Source of the DNA: Candidatus Aminicenantota bacterium
GTDB taxonomy: Bacteria; Acidobacteriota; Aminicenantia; Aminicenantales; Aminicenantaceae
NCBI GenBank assembly: GCA_030633795.1
Contig: DAOWCB010000074.1
Coordinates: forward strand, 1 to 6,870
Direction: 5' to 3'
DNA: 6,870 nt
Position 1 is the first letter of the stretch; each line of letters starts with the position of its first letter. Made by a program: the position numbers and the translations under genes. The notes below the pieces were generated by a model, which saw only the letters and a program-made list of their open reading frames with translations, had not been told where the DNA came from and did no database searches. Below, piece by piece: positions 1-5,383 of the stretch.

Positions 1-124
1 CTTTGTGCATTTGTATTCGTATAATGGCATCGGGTTGCTCGAAATGGAATAACATATTATATCAGACTCATCCCGGGATATAAAGGTGCGGTTTTTTTTA
101 GACATGGGGAAGCAAGAAATGGCC
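1..124. other. Noncoding flank downstream of the MEMO-AMMECR1 gene, with a possible leftward promoter
   Basis: No convincing gene is visible here. On the minus strand, positions 56-64 read TGATATAAT, a consensus extended -10 element, which could start transcription leftward out of the window from about position 49. The -35 region is poor. A 7-bp inverted repeat (TTATATC at 57-63, GATATAA at 77-83) overlaps it. A TATAAT also occurs on the plus strand at 20-25, but its -35 would lie outside the window and no rightward gene follows. No intrinsic terminator for the upstream minus-strand gene is recognisable. Confidence 0.3.
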
Positions 125-1552
125 TTAGTGAAAAACGATAGCTTCAAACACAAATATTTCGGCACCGGATCGCCAGGCGTTTTTTGGGAGGCCTGCTTTG
201 AGGCAAGCCCGTTCCAAGAAGGTTTCGCGAGTCCAGTTCTGTTCAACGGCGACCTGGGGAAGGAGAAGCCCCCTTTTCCCATCCTTTGCGATCACGAGGC
301 CATGCCTGCCTACGGTTATCCTGTTTGGATTGATAATTTTTTTAAGGGGAGAAAGCACGGAGATTTCTACCTCCAGATCATCGAGTTCATCTCGAGTAAC
401 CGGGAGGAATCGGGAGTCTCGGCAGGCTGCATAGATGCTGGCCTGCATGACTGCCTGGTGGAGCGGCAAAACAGGTTCGATGAATCCGATGCAACCCCGC
501 AATTGCCCATGTTTTTTAAGCGTCACGAAAGCCCCGCAATTCTGCGAAAGATTTTCGCTTTTGGGTTTGTATTCCGGCACTTTATTTTTCTGGATATACA
601 GATTAACTGTGGAATAGGCCAACTGCAATAGCTCTTTTTTGTCCTGTTCGGACAAATGAAACTCTTTTGTGGAAGGCTTGGCAATGAGGGCGGCGGCAAG
701 ATATCCGACAACCCGGGATTCATCCTGGCTGGCCTCGGAGGAGTCGGAATACCGCAAGATTTCTACACCAGCTTTATCCTTTCCAATAAGAAGGGTCGCT
801 CCTACCGGGCCTCCTCCACACAGGATGTTTTCTCCCTTCTCGCACTTCCTGATGAGTTCGTCCGTTTTGAACTCCTGGATTAGAGCAATGGTCTCGTTAT
901 CTTTTTTGTTGGCTTCTTCTTTCGTATAGAAATGAGAGAGATCGGTCGAAGCGATGATGAGGATTTTTTTTCCAACCGTGGCCTTTTTAAGCCCCTTAGC
1001 AAGGCGAATTATCATAGCCTTTTTGGGAATTCCCATCACGATGGGCACAATTTTTGCCTGCGGCAGAACTCTTTGCACAAACGGAACCTGAATCTCAACG
1101 GAATGTTCAGCCTGGTGGGCTTGAGCGATATAACCGAATCCTGTGGCCTTAGAAATATCAGCAGCAAGAAACGCATCGACCTGTGCGATGCCAAACGGTG
1201 TTTCATATCCTCCGTTTGGATAGATGGAACAGCCTTCAAATCCGAACTGATGGGAGGGAGCTAGAATAACAACGGACTCGTAATTTTTATTCTGGATAGA
1301 CTTGTAGGCGTAGGCTGCTACTTGACCGGAAAAAACATAGCCTGCGTGGGGGGCGATTATCGCCATGATGTTGCCTGATGGAAGGGTCGAAGCCGGGACA
1401 TTTTTGAGGAAGTGATCGATGAGCCTGGAGAGAGCCTCTGGATCTTTAGGATACCAGGGTCCGGCAAGTTGAGCCTTTCGTAAACCTTGAGGCCAAGATG
1501 CCGAAACAAAAACCAGGATCAAAAAGACACAAAACACGATTTTTTTTCTCAT
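125..1552 (-). CDS. Exported MEMO-like/AMMECR1 two-domain protein (AmmeMemoRadiSam system B+A fusion)
   Basis: This 475-aa protein joins two families usually named AmmeMemoRadiSam system proteins B and A. Residues 1-22 (MRKK, then a long hydrophobic stretch ending near SASWPQG) look like a signal peptide. Residues about 26-292 are MEMO-like, a fold related to extradiol dioxygenases. PHAGY (H69), PSHQFG (H101) and the Cys in ENILCGGGP (C245) match the metal-binding His/His/Cys of human MEMO1. EHSVE (H150) and STDLSHF (204-207) are also conserved. Residues about 300-475 are AMMECR1, with the invariant LRGCIG at 351-356 and a conserved SRFLP (380-384). The family is thought to act with a radical SAM enzyme, but none is encoded in this window. 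The biochemical role is unknown. The ATG start is chosen because it begins the signal peptide; its Shine-Dalgarno site is weak. The predicted export is unexpected for a partner of a cytosolic radical SAM enzyme. Confidence 0.93.
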   Translation of the reverse strand: MRKKIVFCVFLILVFVSASWPQGLRKAQLAGPWYPKDPEALSRLIDHFLKNVPASTLPSGNIMAIIAPHAGYVFSGQVAAYAYKSIQNKNYESVVILAPSHQFGFEGCSIYPNGGYETPFGIAQVDAFLAADISKATGFGYIAQAHQAEHSVEIQVPFVQRVLPQAKIVPIVMGIPKKAMIIRLAKGLKKATVGKKILIIASTDLSHFYTKEEANKKDNETIALIQEFKTDELIRKCEKGENILCGGGPVGATLLIGKDKAGVEILRYSDSSEASQDESRVVGYLAAALIAKPSTKEFHLSEQDKKELLQLAYSTVNLYIQKNKVPEYKPKSENLSQNCGAFVTLKKHGQLRGCIGFIEPVLPLHQAVMQASIYAACRDSRFLPVTRDELDDLEVEISVLSPLKKIINPNRITVGRHGLVIAKDGKRGLLLPQVAVEQNWTRETFLERACLKAGLPKNAWRSGAEIFVFEAIVFH

Positions 1553-1587
1553 CTGAATAACATTCTTTATGGGACGATCCTGACAAA

Positions 1588-1616
1588 AATATACTCTGAA
1601 TACTGGGAAAAAGCAA
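1588..1616 (-). promoter_or_regulatory. Predicted promoter of the MEMO-AMMECR1 gene
   Basis: On the minus strand, TTGCTT (1611-1616) and TATATT (1588-1593, 5 of 6 to consensus) are separated by exactly 17 bp. Transcription would start near 1581, giving a leader of about 28 nt before the ATG at 1552. The -35 is only a half match, so this is a moderate-strength prediction. The -35 lies 4 bp from the -35 of a possible divergent promoter. Confidence 0.5.
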
Positions 1617-1620
1617 TGGG

Positions 1621-1648
1621 TTGACTTTTATCCGCATTTGGATAAAAA
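1621..1648 (+). promoter_or_regulatory. Possible promoter of the 47-codon membrane microprotein gene
   Basis: TTGACT (1621-1626) and TAAAAA (1643-1648) are spaced by 16 bp. The predicted start near 1656 leaves a leader of only about 8 nt before the ATG at 1664, so translation would be nearly leaderless. The -10 is a 4 of 6 match. A perfect palindrome covers the spacer and most of the -10. Confidence 0.35.
1626..1647. promoter_or_regulatory. Palindromic operator candidate, TTTTATCC-N6-GGATAAAA
   Basis: Two perfect 8-bp inverted arms (1626-1633 and 1640-1647) are separated by 6 bp. They lie in the divergent intergenic region and overlap the spacer and -10 of the rightward promoter, which is where a dimeric repressor would bind. 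The half-sites read ATCC/GGAT inside AT-rich flanks. No regulator is encoded in the window, so the binding protein is unknown. An RNA hairpin is less likely because the transcript probably starts downstream of it. Confidence 0.45.
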
Positions 1649-1663
1649 TTAAAAAGAAAGACC

Positions 1664-1807
1664 ATGAGAGATATTTTTAAATCCTTGTTTGTTTTGATCC
1701 TTGCATCTTCAGCATTTTATCTTGGCTTCTATATGGGCAAAGAGAATGTCATATCCCAGATTCCTGACTTTCAAGAAGAGTCAGAGGAAAAACTCCCCGA
1801 GGGATAA
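1664..1807 (+). CDS. 47-aa single-pass membrane microprotein, unknown function
   Basis: The ATG opens a 47-codon frame ending in TAA. Residues 1-6 (MRDIFK) carry positive charge, residues about 7-24 are hydrophobic (a run of F, L, V, I, A, then YLGFYMG), and residues 33-47 form a hydrophilic, Glu-rich tail (EEKLPEG at the end). This suggests an N-terminal transmembrane anchor or uncleaved signal with a short acidic tail. The Shine-Dalgarno site is weak (AAAGAAAG, 5 nt upstream). It has its own candidate promoter divergent from the MEMO-AMMECR1 gene. I recognise no family. Coding status rests on the coherent membrane-anchor composition and intergenic position, so it could still be a chance frame. 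Confidence 0.55.
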   Translation: MRDIFKSLFVLILASSAFYLGFYMGKENVISQIPDFQEESEEKLPEG

Positions 1808-1869
1808 TAGCGCATTTTATTGTTCCGAGCCTCCTTTCCTGCTTTGAATACTGCCTTTCCCCTGAATTT

Positions 1870-1884
1870 GAAAATCCGATTTTC
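1870..1884 (+). other. Small AT-rich hairpin downstream of the microprotein gene
   Basis: GAAAAT-CCG-ATTTTC forms a 6-bp stem with a 3-nt loop, and a T5 run follows at 1891-1895. It could be a weak terminator for the 1664-1807 gene. However, the stem is AT-rich and the T run belongs to the repeat boundary, so it is not called as a terminator. The rest of 1808-1890 shows nothing recognisable. Confidence 0.25.
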
Positions 1885-1890
1885 CAGCCG

Positions 1891-2121
1891 TTTTTATAAA
1901 TAATTCAGGAGCCTGGATTATTCACGTGCCTAGACCCCCCACCCCACCTTAGCATTAAAGGATGCAAGGCAGTGGCCTACGCAGCTGTAGTGAACTACCG
2001 CAAGTGGGTTACAACGAAGTCGATGTGGTGAGATCGGCTTGCCCGCAGGGCAAAAATTGTCGATTATGAGATTTTTTGGTATTTGAAACTGGATTTATTT
2101 ATTGAAGAAAAGGATCGGCAA
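1891..2121 (+). repeat. Structured intergenic repeat, copy A (231-bp unit)
   Basis: This is the first of two head-to-tail units. It opens with boundary motif TTTTTATAAATAATTCAGG (1891-1909), which pairs with CCTGGATTATT (1912-1922) as an 11-bp arm hairpin with one wobble. Next comes an C-rich insertion absent from the other copies (about 1930-1950), then a bulged hairpin CCTT-A-GCAT/ATGC-AAGG. The central hairpin has outer arms GCCTAC (1975-1980) and GTGGGT (2004-2009) and inner arms GTAGT (1987-1991) and ACTAC (1994-1998). The last hairpin is ATCGGC-TTGCCC-GCA-GGGCAA (2033-2053), closed by GTCGAT (2059-2064). The tail (about 2065-2121) is AT-rich and nearly identical to copy B. I see no coding potential. 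It could be a MITE/REPIN-type element or a structured RNA. Confidence 0.85.
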
Positions 2122-2352
2122 TTTTTATAAATAATTCAAGAGCCTGGATTATTTACGAGTTGAGATTGCTGTAGCTGCAAGGAAGTGATTCATGATGCTG
2201 TATTAGAATACTGCGAATGGATTACAACGAAGCAGATGCAGTGAGATCGGCTTGCCCGCAGGGTAAAAATTGTCGATTATGAGATTTTTTGGTTTTGAAA
2301 CTGGATTTATTTATTGAAGAAAAGGATCGGCAATTTTTATAAATAATTCAGG
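2122..2352 (+). repeat. Structured intergenic repeat, copy B plus trailing boundary motif
   Basis: This second tandem unit has a 212-bp period. It starts with boundary motif TTTTTATAAATAATTCAAG (2122-2140) and ends at a further copy of that motif (2334-2352). Central hairpin: outer arms ATTCAT (2188-2193) and ATGGAT (2217-2222), inner arms GTATT (2200-2204) and AATAC (2207-2211). These arms differ in sequence from copy A but still pair fully. Last hairpin: ATCGGC-TTGCCC-GCA-GGGTAA (2246-2266), closed by GTCGAT (2272-2277). AAAAATTGTCGAT (2265-2277) can alternatively pair with ATCGGCAATTTTT (2326-2338). The operon promoter starts 5 bp beyond the unit. Confidence 0.85.
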
Positions 2353-2357
2353 GTTGG

Positions 2358-2386
2358 TTGACGAAACCATGGGTGCGCCGTATAAT
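2358..2386 (+). promoter_or_regulatory. Strong sigma70-type promoter of the lolB-like/ispE/prs/rplY/pth operon
   Basis: TTGACG (2358-2363, 5 of 6) and TATAAT (2381-2386, 6 of 6) are separated by an ideal 17 bp. The start would be near 2393, giving a leader of about 46 nt before the ATG at 2439. No comparably strong promoter is seen between here and the end of pth. This is the best promoter in the window, and it lies just outside the repeat array. Confidence 0.8.
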
Positions 2387-2438
2387 AAAGTTTAAGAAAA
2401 CAGAGAAGAATAATTGAGGTTAGTTTCTGAGGAACCAA

Positions 2439-2762
2439 ATGAAGCTTGCATTATACGGAATCCTGGGCATTCTCGCTTTATTCATCGTTCTTATGGTATT
2501 TAATCCCAACTTATCCTGTTTTGGAAGGAAGCTTAAGTCTCCGCTTTATCCCGTGATACGCAAGAAAAAGATGAAACAGAAAATTAGAAAAACAATGGAC
2601 TACGGTTTTGATCTTGGTGGCCCTGGTGAAAAAAGAACCCACGGAGCCAACATGCAAGAGCAGGCTCAAAAGAGAAGCCCAGGCATAAGGCCAAATATTG
2701 CGACAGAGGATTATGGGTTTGATCTGGGCGGAAAAAGCAGCAAAAAAAAACTAGCTGATTGA
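2439..2762 (+). CDS. Membrane-anchored 107-aa protein with duplicated DYGFDLGG motif
   Basis: First gene of the operon; family not recognised. Residues 4-22 form one hydrophobic segment (YGILGILALFIVLMV), followed by NPNLSCFGRKLKSP and a very basic stretch (RKKKMKQKIRK, 41-51), which suggests a membrane anchor with a cytoplasmic basic tail. DYGFDLGG occurs twice, at 54-61 and 91-98. The two DNA copies differ only at third codon positions, in six of eight codons, so selection acts on the peptide. GAGGAA lies 4 nt upstream of the ATG, a good Shine-Dalgarno site. The TGA stop (2760-2762) lies upstream of the preferred start of the next gene by 11 nt, consistent with coupling to the lipoprotein gene. 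The motif could be a docking peptide for a partner protein, but that is inference. Confidence 0.8.
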   Translation: MKLALYGILGILALFIVLMVFNPNLSCFGRKLKSPLYPVIRKKKMKQKIRKTMDYGFDLGGPGEKRTHGANMQEQAQKRSPGIRPNIATEDYGFDLGGKSSKKKLAD

Positions 2763-2773
2763 GAGGATGTGTT

Positions 2774-3457
2774 TTGCGGAAAGTTCAAACGGTTGTCATC
2801 TGTTATGTGCTGGCAGTTCTCGTTTGCTGTCAACCTCCCCCTATATCCCTATCCCCGCTCCCTTCCCGAATTGACCGGATGGAGGGACATGCTTCCTTGG
2901 TGATCTCTGGAGATCAAGGAACGGCAAGATCGAAGTTTTCCTTTCTTTTCCAGCTGCCTGACCGCGGGCGGATCGATGTCACAGGCGCTTTGGGGAGCGT
3001 CCTTTATCGCATTGTCATCCATGAGGGGGAAGCCTACTTTGTTGTTCCCTCAAAAAAAGTGTATTGGCAAGGTCAGGAAGAAGAAATAATCGATAAATTC
3101 ATGGGCTTCCGGTTGAACCTGGCCGAAATGATCAACCTTTTGAGCGGAAACTGGAGCGAACAAAAAATGTTACACAACGAGGACTTGGGAAACTGGTCTT
3201 TTACGAAAGACCATGATGGCCGCATTGTCTCCGGGCAAAGAGAAGACCTATGGTTTAAGATCGAAGAGTTTATCGGGGATACGCCGTTTGCCCGGCGCCT
3301 CTTATTCAAGCACCCTTTGAGCACAGGACAGGTGAAAGTCCTTAGTATCAACCTCAACCGCCCGATCAAACCAAGTGTTTTGTCCACGGAATTCATCGAA
3401 AGATACCAGCCCAAAACATGGGCAGAAATCCAAGAATTGCTCAACCATGCGCATTAA
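2774..3457 (+). CDS. LolB-like outer-membrane lipoprotein (probable)
   Basis: Likely exported lipoprotein of 227 aa in the place lolB occupies upstream of ispE in E. coli. Residues 1-17 form a signal peptide (MRKVQ then VVICYVLAVLV) ending at C18-C19, a plausible but non-ideal lipobox with Val or Cys rather than Gly/Ala at -1. The mature part has the beta-rich pattern of the LolA/LolB or DUF4292-type fold: LPDRGRIDVTGALGS (61-75), PSKKVYWQG (92-100) and FMGFRLNLAEMINLLSG (109-125). Family role: receiving or inserting lipoproteins at the outer membrane; here that role is inferred from context and pattern, not proven. The TTG at 2774 is preferred because GAGAGGA (2761-2767) sits 6 nt upstream. 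An upstream TTG at 2759 would overlap the previous stop but lacks a Shine-Dalgarno site and adds only five residues. The 3' end overlaps ispE by 11 bp. Confidence 0.65.
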   Translation: MRKVQTVVICYVLAVLVCCQPPPISLSPLPSRIDRMEGHASLVISGDQGTARSKFSFLFQLPDRGRIDVTGALGSVLYRIVIHEGEAYFVVPSKKVYWQGQEEEIIDKFMGFRLNLAEMINLLSGNWSEQKMLHNEDLGNWSFTKDHDGRIVSGQREDLWFKIEEFIGDTPFARRLLFKHPLSTGQVKVLSINLNRPIKPSVLSTEFIERYQPKTWAEIQELLNHAH

Positions 3458-4319
3458 ATCCTTTGCCAAAATCAATCTTGGGATAGAGGTTCTGGGAAAA
3501 AGAAATGACGGCTATCATGAAATCAGGACTATGTTCCAGTCAATTGACCTGTTTGATCTTTTGGCCTTTTTTCCCCGCACACAAAATGAAATTATCCTGA
3601 AGGGGGATGATGATTCCATCCCTTGGGATGGATCTAACCTTATTCACCAGGCTGCCACCCTTCTAAAGGAACGGCATGCCATCAAAACAGGCATGGAAAT
3701 TCATGTGACGAAAAACATCCCCGCCGGTAAAGGTTTGGGAGGAGGAAGCAGCAATGCGGCCATGACGCTGTCGGCTCTGAACAAAATGTGGAAGATCGGC
3801 CTGGAGAAAGATGCCCTTAGGGATTTGGGGGCCCAACTTGGAGCTGATATCCCGTATTTTTTCGAAGGAGGCTTGTGTTTGGGGCAAGGGAAAGGAAACA
3901 TCCTTTTTCCGCAGGAAGACCTGAATCCCTTCCTGTGTGTATTGGTCCTTCCCTCGGTTTCTGTCTCGACAGCGGCTGTGTATGAGAGGTTTTGTGCCTC
4001 CTTGACTTCACAGGTTAAAGACAGTAAAATTATCAAGTTTTTAGACAACCGTGATCTTGGCTTTTTGGAAAACGATTTAGAAGAGACTGTATTTCGATCA
4101 TATCCTCAGATAAATGCTATTAAGATCCTAATCCAGGAGCAGGGGTCAGAGCTGACTTTGATGAGTGGAAGCGGTTCGGCTGTTTATGGCCTTTTCCATC
4201 AAAGGAAAAAGGCGATGAAAGCTCTGAGGACGCTTTCGAACGAACATGCAGTTATCCTTACGACGACATTGTCACGAACAGAGTATCGGAAACGGATAAC
4301 GATACAAACTGGGGTGTAG
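3447..4319 (+). CDS. ispE: 4-diphosphocytidyl-2-C-methyl-D-erythritol kinase
   Basis: GHMP-family kinase of the non-mevalonate (MEP) isoprenoid pathway. It uses ATP to phosphorylate the 2-hydroxyl of CDP-methylerythritol in the cytosol. The product has 290 aa, near the usual length. Landmarks: N-terminal MRIKSFAKINLGI with the conserved Lys (K8), RNDGYHEI (19-26), the glycine-rich ATP loop PAGKGLGGGSSNAA (92-105), LGADIPYF with catalytic Asp D134 (131-138), and the C-terminal GHMP motif LMSGSGSAVYG (238-248). The ATG at 3447 is chosen because the protein begins exactly at the family's MRIKSFAKIN start; a longer frame upstream has no family match. It overlaps the lipoprotein gene by 11 bp and lacks a clear Shine-Dalgarno site, so translational coupling is likely. 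Its last two sense codons and TAG stop lie inside the tRNA-Gln acceptor region. Confidence 0.97.
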   Translation: MRIKSFAKINLGIEVLGKRNDGYHEIRTMFQSIDLFDLLAFFPRTQNEIILKGDDDSIPWDGSNLIHQAATLLKERHAIKTGMEIHVTKNIPAGKGLGGGSSNAAMTLSALNKMWKIGLEKDALRDLGAQLGADIPYFFEGGLCLGQGKGNILFPQEDLNPFLCVLVLPSVSVSTAAVYERFCASLTSQVKDSKIIKFLDNRDLGFLENDLEETVFRSYPQINAIKILIQEQGSELTLMSGSGSAVYGLFHQRKKAMKALRTLSNEHAVILTTTLSRTEYRKRITIQTGV

Positions 4320-4384
4320 CCAAGCGGTAAGGCAGCGGACTTTGGATCCGCCATTCGGAGGTTCGAATCCTCCCACCCCAGCCA
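4310..4384 (+). tRNA. tRNA-Gln (anticodon UUG)
   Basis: A complete 75-nt cloverleaf with encoded CCA. Acceptor arms are TGGGGTG (4310-4316) and CACCCCA (4374-4380), with discriminator G4381 and CCA at 4382-4384. D arm: GCC (4319-4321) and GGC (4331-4333) around an AAGCGGTAA-type loop. Anticodon stem: GCGGA (4335-4339) and TCCGC (4347-4351), with loop CTTTGGA; the anticodon TTG is at 4342-4344. T arm: GGAGG-TTCGAAT-CCTCC. It decodes CAA (and CAG by wobble). It is embedded in a protein operon and overlaps ispE by 10 bp. No terminator follows, so it is probably released from the operon transcript by RNase P and a 3' nuclease. Confidence 0.97.
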
Positions 4385-4422
4385 CGTTGTGGTGGACAAG
4401 TCCTCGATTGGAGAGATTTTGA

Positions 4423-4428
4423 AGGAGG
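4423..4428 (+). promoter_or_regulatory. Consensus Shine-Dalgarno site deciding the prs GTG start
   Basis: AGGAGG lies 7 nt upstream of GTG at 4436. It is part of a 13-nt block, AAGGAGGAGAAGC (4422-4434), repeated exactly before rplY (5382-5394). This favours the GTG over the internal ATG at 4454, which has only a weaker GGAAGAG upstream. Confidence 0.75.
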
Positions 4429-4435
4429 AGAAGCA

Positions 4436-5383
4436 GTGAAGGAAGAGAATACGATGAAGGTTTTTGCAGGTTCTTCCAATTCTGCCCTGGCCAAAAAGGT
4501 CGCGGATTATCTTGACATCGATCTCGGGCAATCTGTGCTGGAATGCTTTAGCGATGGGGAAATCCATTTTTTCATCGATGAAAACGTGCGCGGAGAGGAT
4601 GTTTTTATCCTCCAATCCGGGGCGTTCGACGCCAACTTTCATCTCATGGAAATATTTGTGATGATCGATGCCTTCAAGCGGGCCTCAGCGGAGAGGATCA
4701 CAGCCGTCATACCCTATTACCCATATGCCCGGCAAGATTGGAAGGACAGGCCACGGGTGGCCATCTCGGCCAGATTGGTGGCTGATTTGCTTGAAGCGGC
4801 TGGTTCGAATAGAGTCCTGACCATGGATCTTCATTCCCCGCAGATCCAAGGCTTTTTCTCCATCCCTGTGGATAATCTGACGCCGGCTCCTGTATTGGCC
4901 CGGCATATCCAGAATTTGGAGCTCAAGGACTTGACCATTGTGTCTCCGGATGCAGGAGGAGTAGGAAGAGCCCGGATTCTTGCAAAAAGATTGGAGGCCA
5001 ACTTAGCGATCATAGATAAAAGACGCCCTGCGCCTAATGTGGCACGCGTCCTTCATGTTATCGGGGATGTGAAAGACCGAGACGTTGTGATCGTCGACGA
5101 CATGGTGGACACAGCGGGAACTCTTATCCATAGCGTTGAAGCGTTGATCAAAGAGGGAGCCCGCAAGGTGTTCGCGGCCTGTACTCATCCCGTTTTATCC
5201 GGAGAGGCCCTCGATAGAATCGAGAATTCCCAACTGGAAAAAATAATCGTAACCGACACGATCTCCCTGAACGAAAAAGCTCGGTCTTCAGAAAAAATTT
5301 TGGTGATCTCTGTGGCCGAGCTGTTCGGAGAAGCCATTCGAAGAATAAGTCGAGGACATTCTGTGAGTTCCCTGTTTGTTTAA
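4436..5383 (+). CDS. prs: Ribose-phosphate pyrophosphokinase (PRPP synthetase)
   Basis: Makes PRPP from ribose 5-phosphate and ATP, feeding purine, pyrimidine, NAD, His and Trp synthesis in the cytosol. The 315-aa length equals the E. coli enzyme. Landmarks: MKVFAGSSN (7-15), FSDGEI (38-43), ENVRG (49-53), RITAVIPYYPYARQD (87-101), DLHSPQIQGFF with the conserved His H133 (131-141), SPDAGGVGRAR (170-180), the catalytic KRRP (195-198) and the PRPP-binding loop VIVDDMVDTAGTL (218-230). Divergences from the E. coli pattern: SGAFDANFHLME (61-72) in place of STCAPTNDNLME, YYPYARQDWK in place of YFGYARQDRR, and DTAGT in place of DTGGT. The catalytic core is intact, so activity is expected, though ATP binding or allosteric control may differ. 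GTG start as decided by a consensus Shine-Dalgarno site. It follows tRNA-Gln by 51 nt and is followed by rplY after 12 nt. Confidence 0.96.
   Translation: MKEENTMKVFAGSSNSALAKKVADYLDIDLGQSVLECFSDGEIHFFIDENVRGEDVFILQSGAFDANFHLMEIFVMIDAFKRASAERITAVIPYYPYARQDWKDRPRVAISARLVADLLEAAGSNRVLTMDLHSPQIQGFFSIPVDNLTPAPVLARHIQNLELKDLTIVSPDAGGVGRARILAKRLEANLAIIDKRRPAPNVARVLHVIGDVKDRDVVIVDDMVDTAGTLIHSVEALIKEGARKVFAACTHPVLSGEALDRIENSQLEKIIVTDTISLNEKARSSEKILVISVAELFGEAIRRISRGHSVSSLFV

Noticed and set aside
86..631. Plus-strand 181-codon frame at the window start
   Set aside because: It lies fully antisense to the AMMECR1 domain, whose protein has clear family motifs.
1891..2352. CRISPR array
   Set aside because: There are only two units of over 200 bp, with most of each unit shared and no short repeat/spacer pattern; no cas genes are present.
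1891..2352. Integron attC sites
   Set aside because: The hairpins lack recognisable R-box (GTTRRRY) and matching inverse-core arrangement, and no gene cassette lies between units.
3375..3446. Longer ispE start upstream of 3447
   Set aside because: The extra 24 residues lie within the lipoprotein gene and do not resemble the family; the ATG at 3447 gives the standard MRIKSFAKIN start.
4382..4392. Intrinsic terminator after the tRNA (CCAC-GTT-GTGG)
   Set aside because: The stem is only 4 bp, includes the tRNA CCA end, and has no T run; read-through into prs is more likely.
4199..4642. Minus-strand 147-codon frame across the tRNA
   Set aside because: It is antisense to ispE, tRNA-Gln and prs. 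The peptide part reading WEDSNLRMADPKSAALPLGYTP is what an antisense tRNA sequence gives, a frequent mis-annotation.
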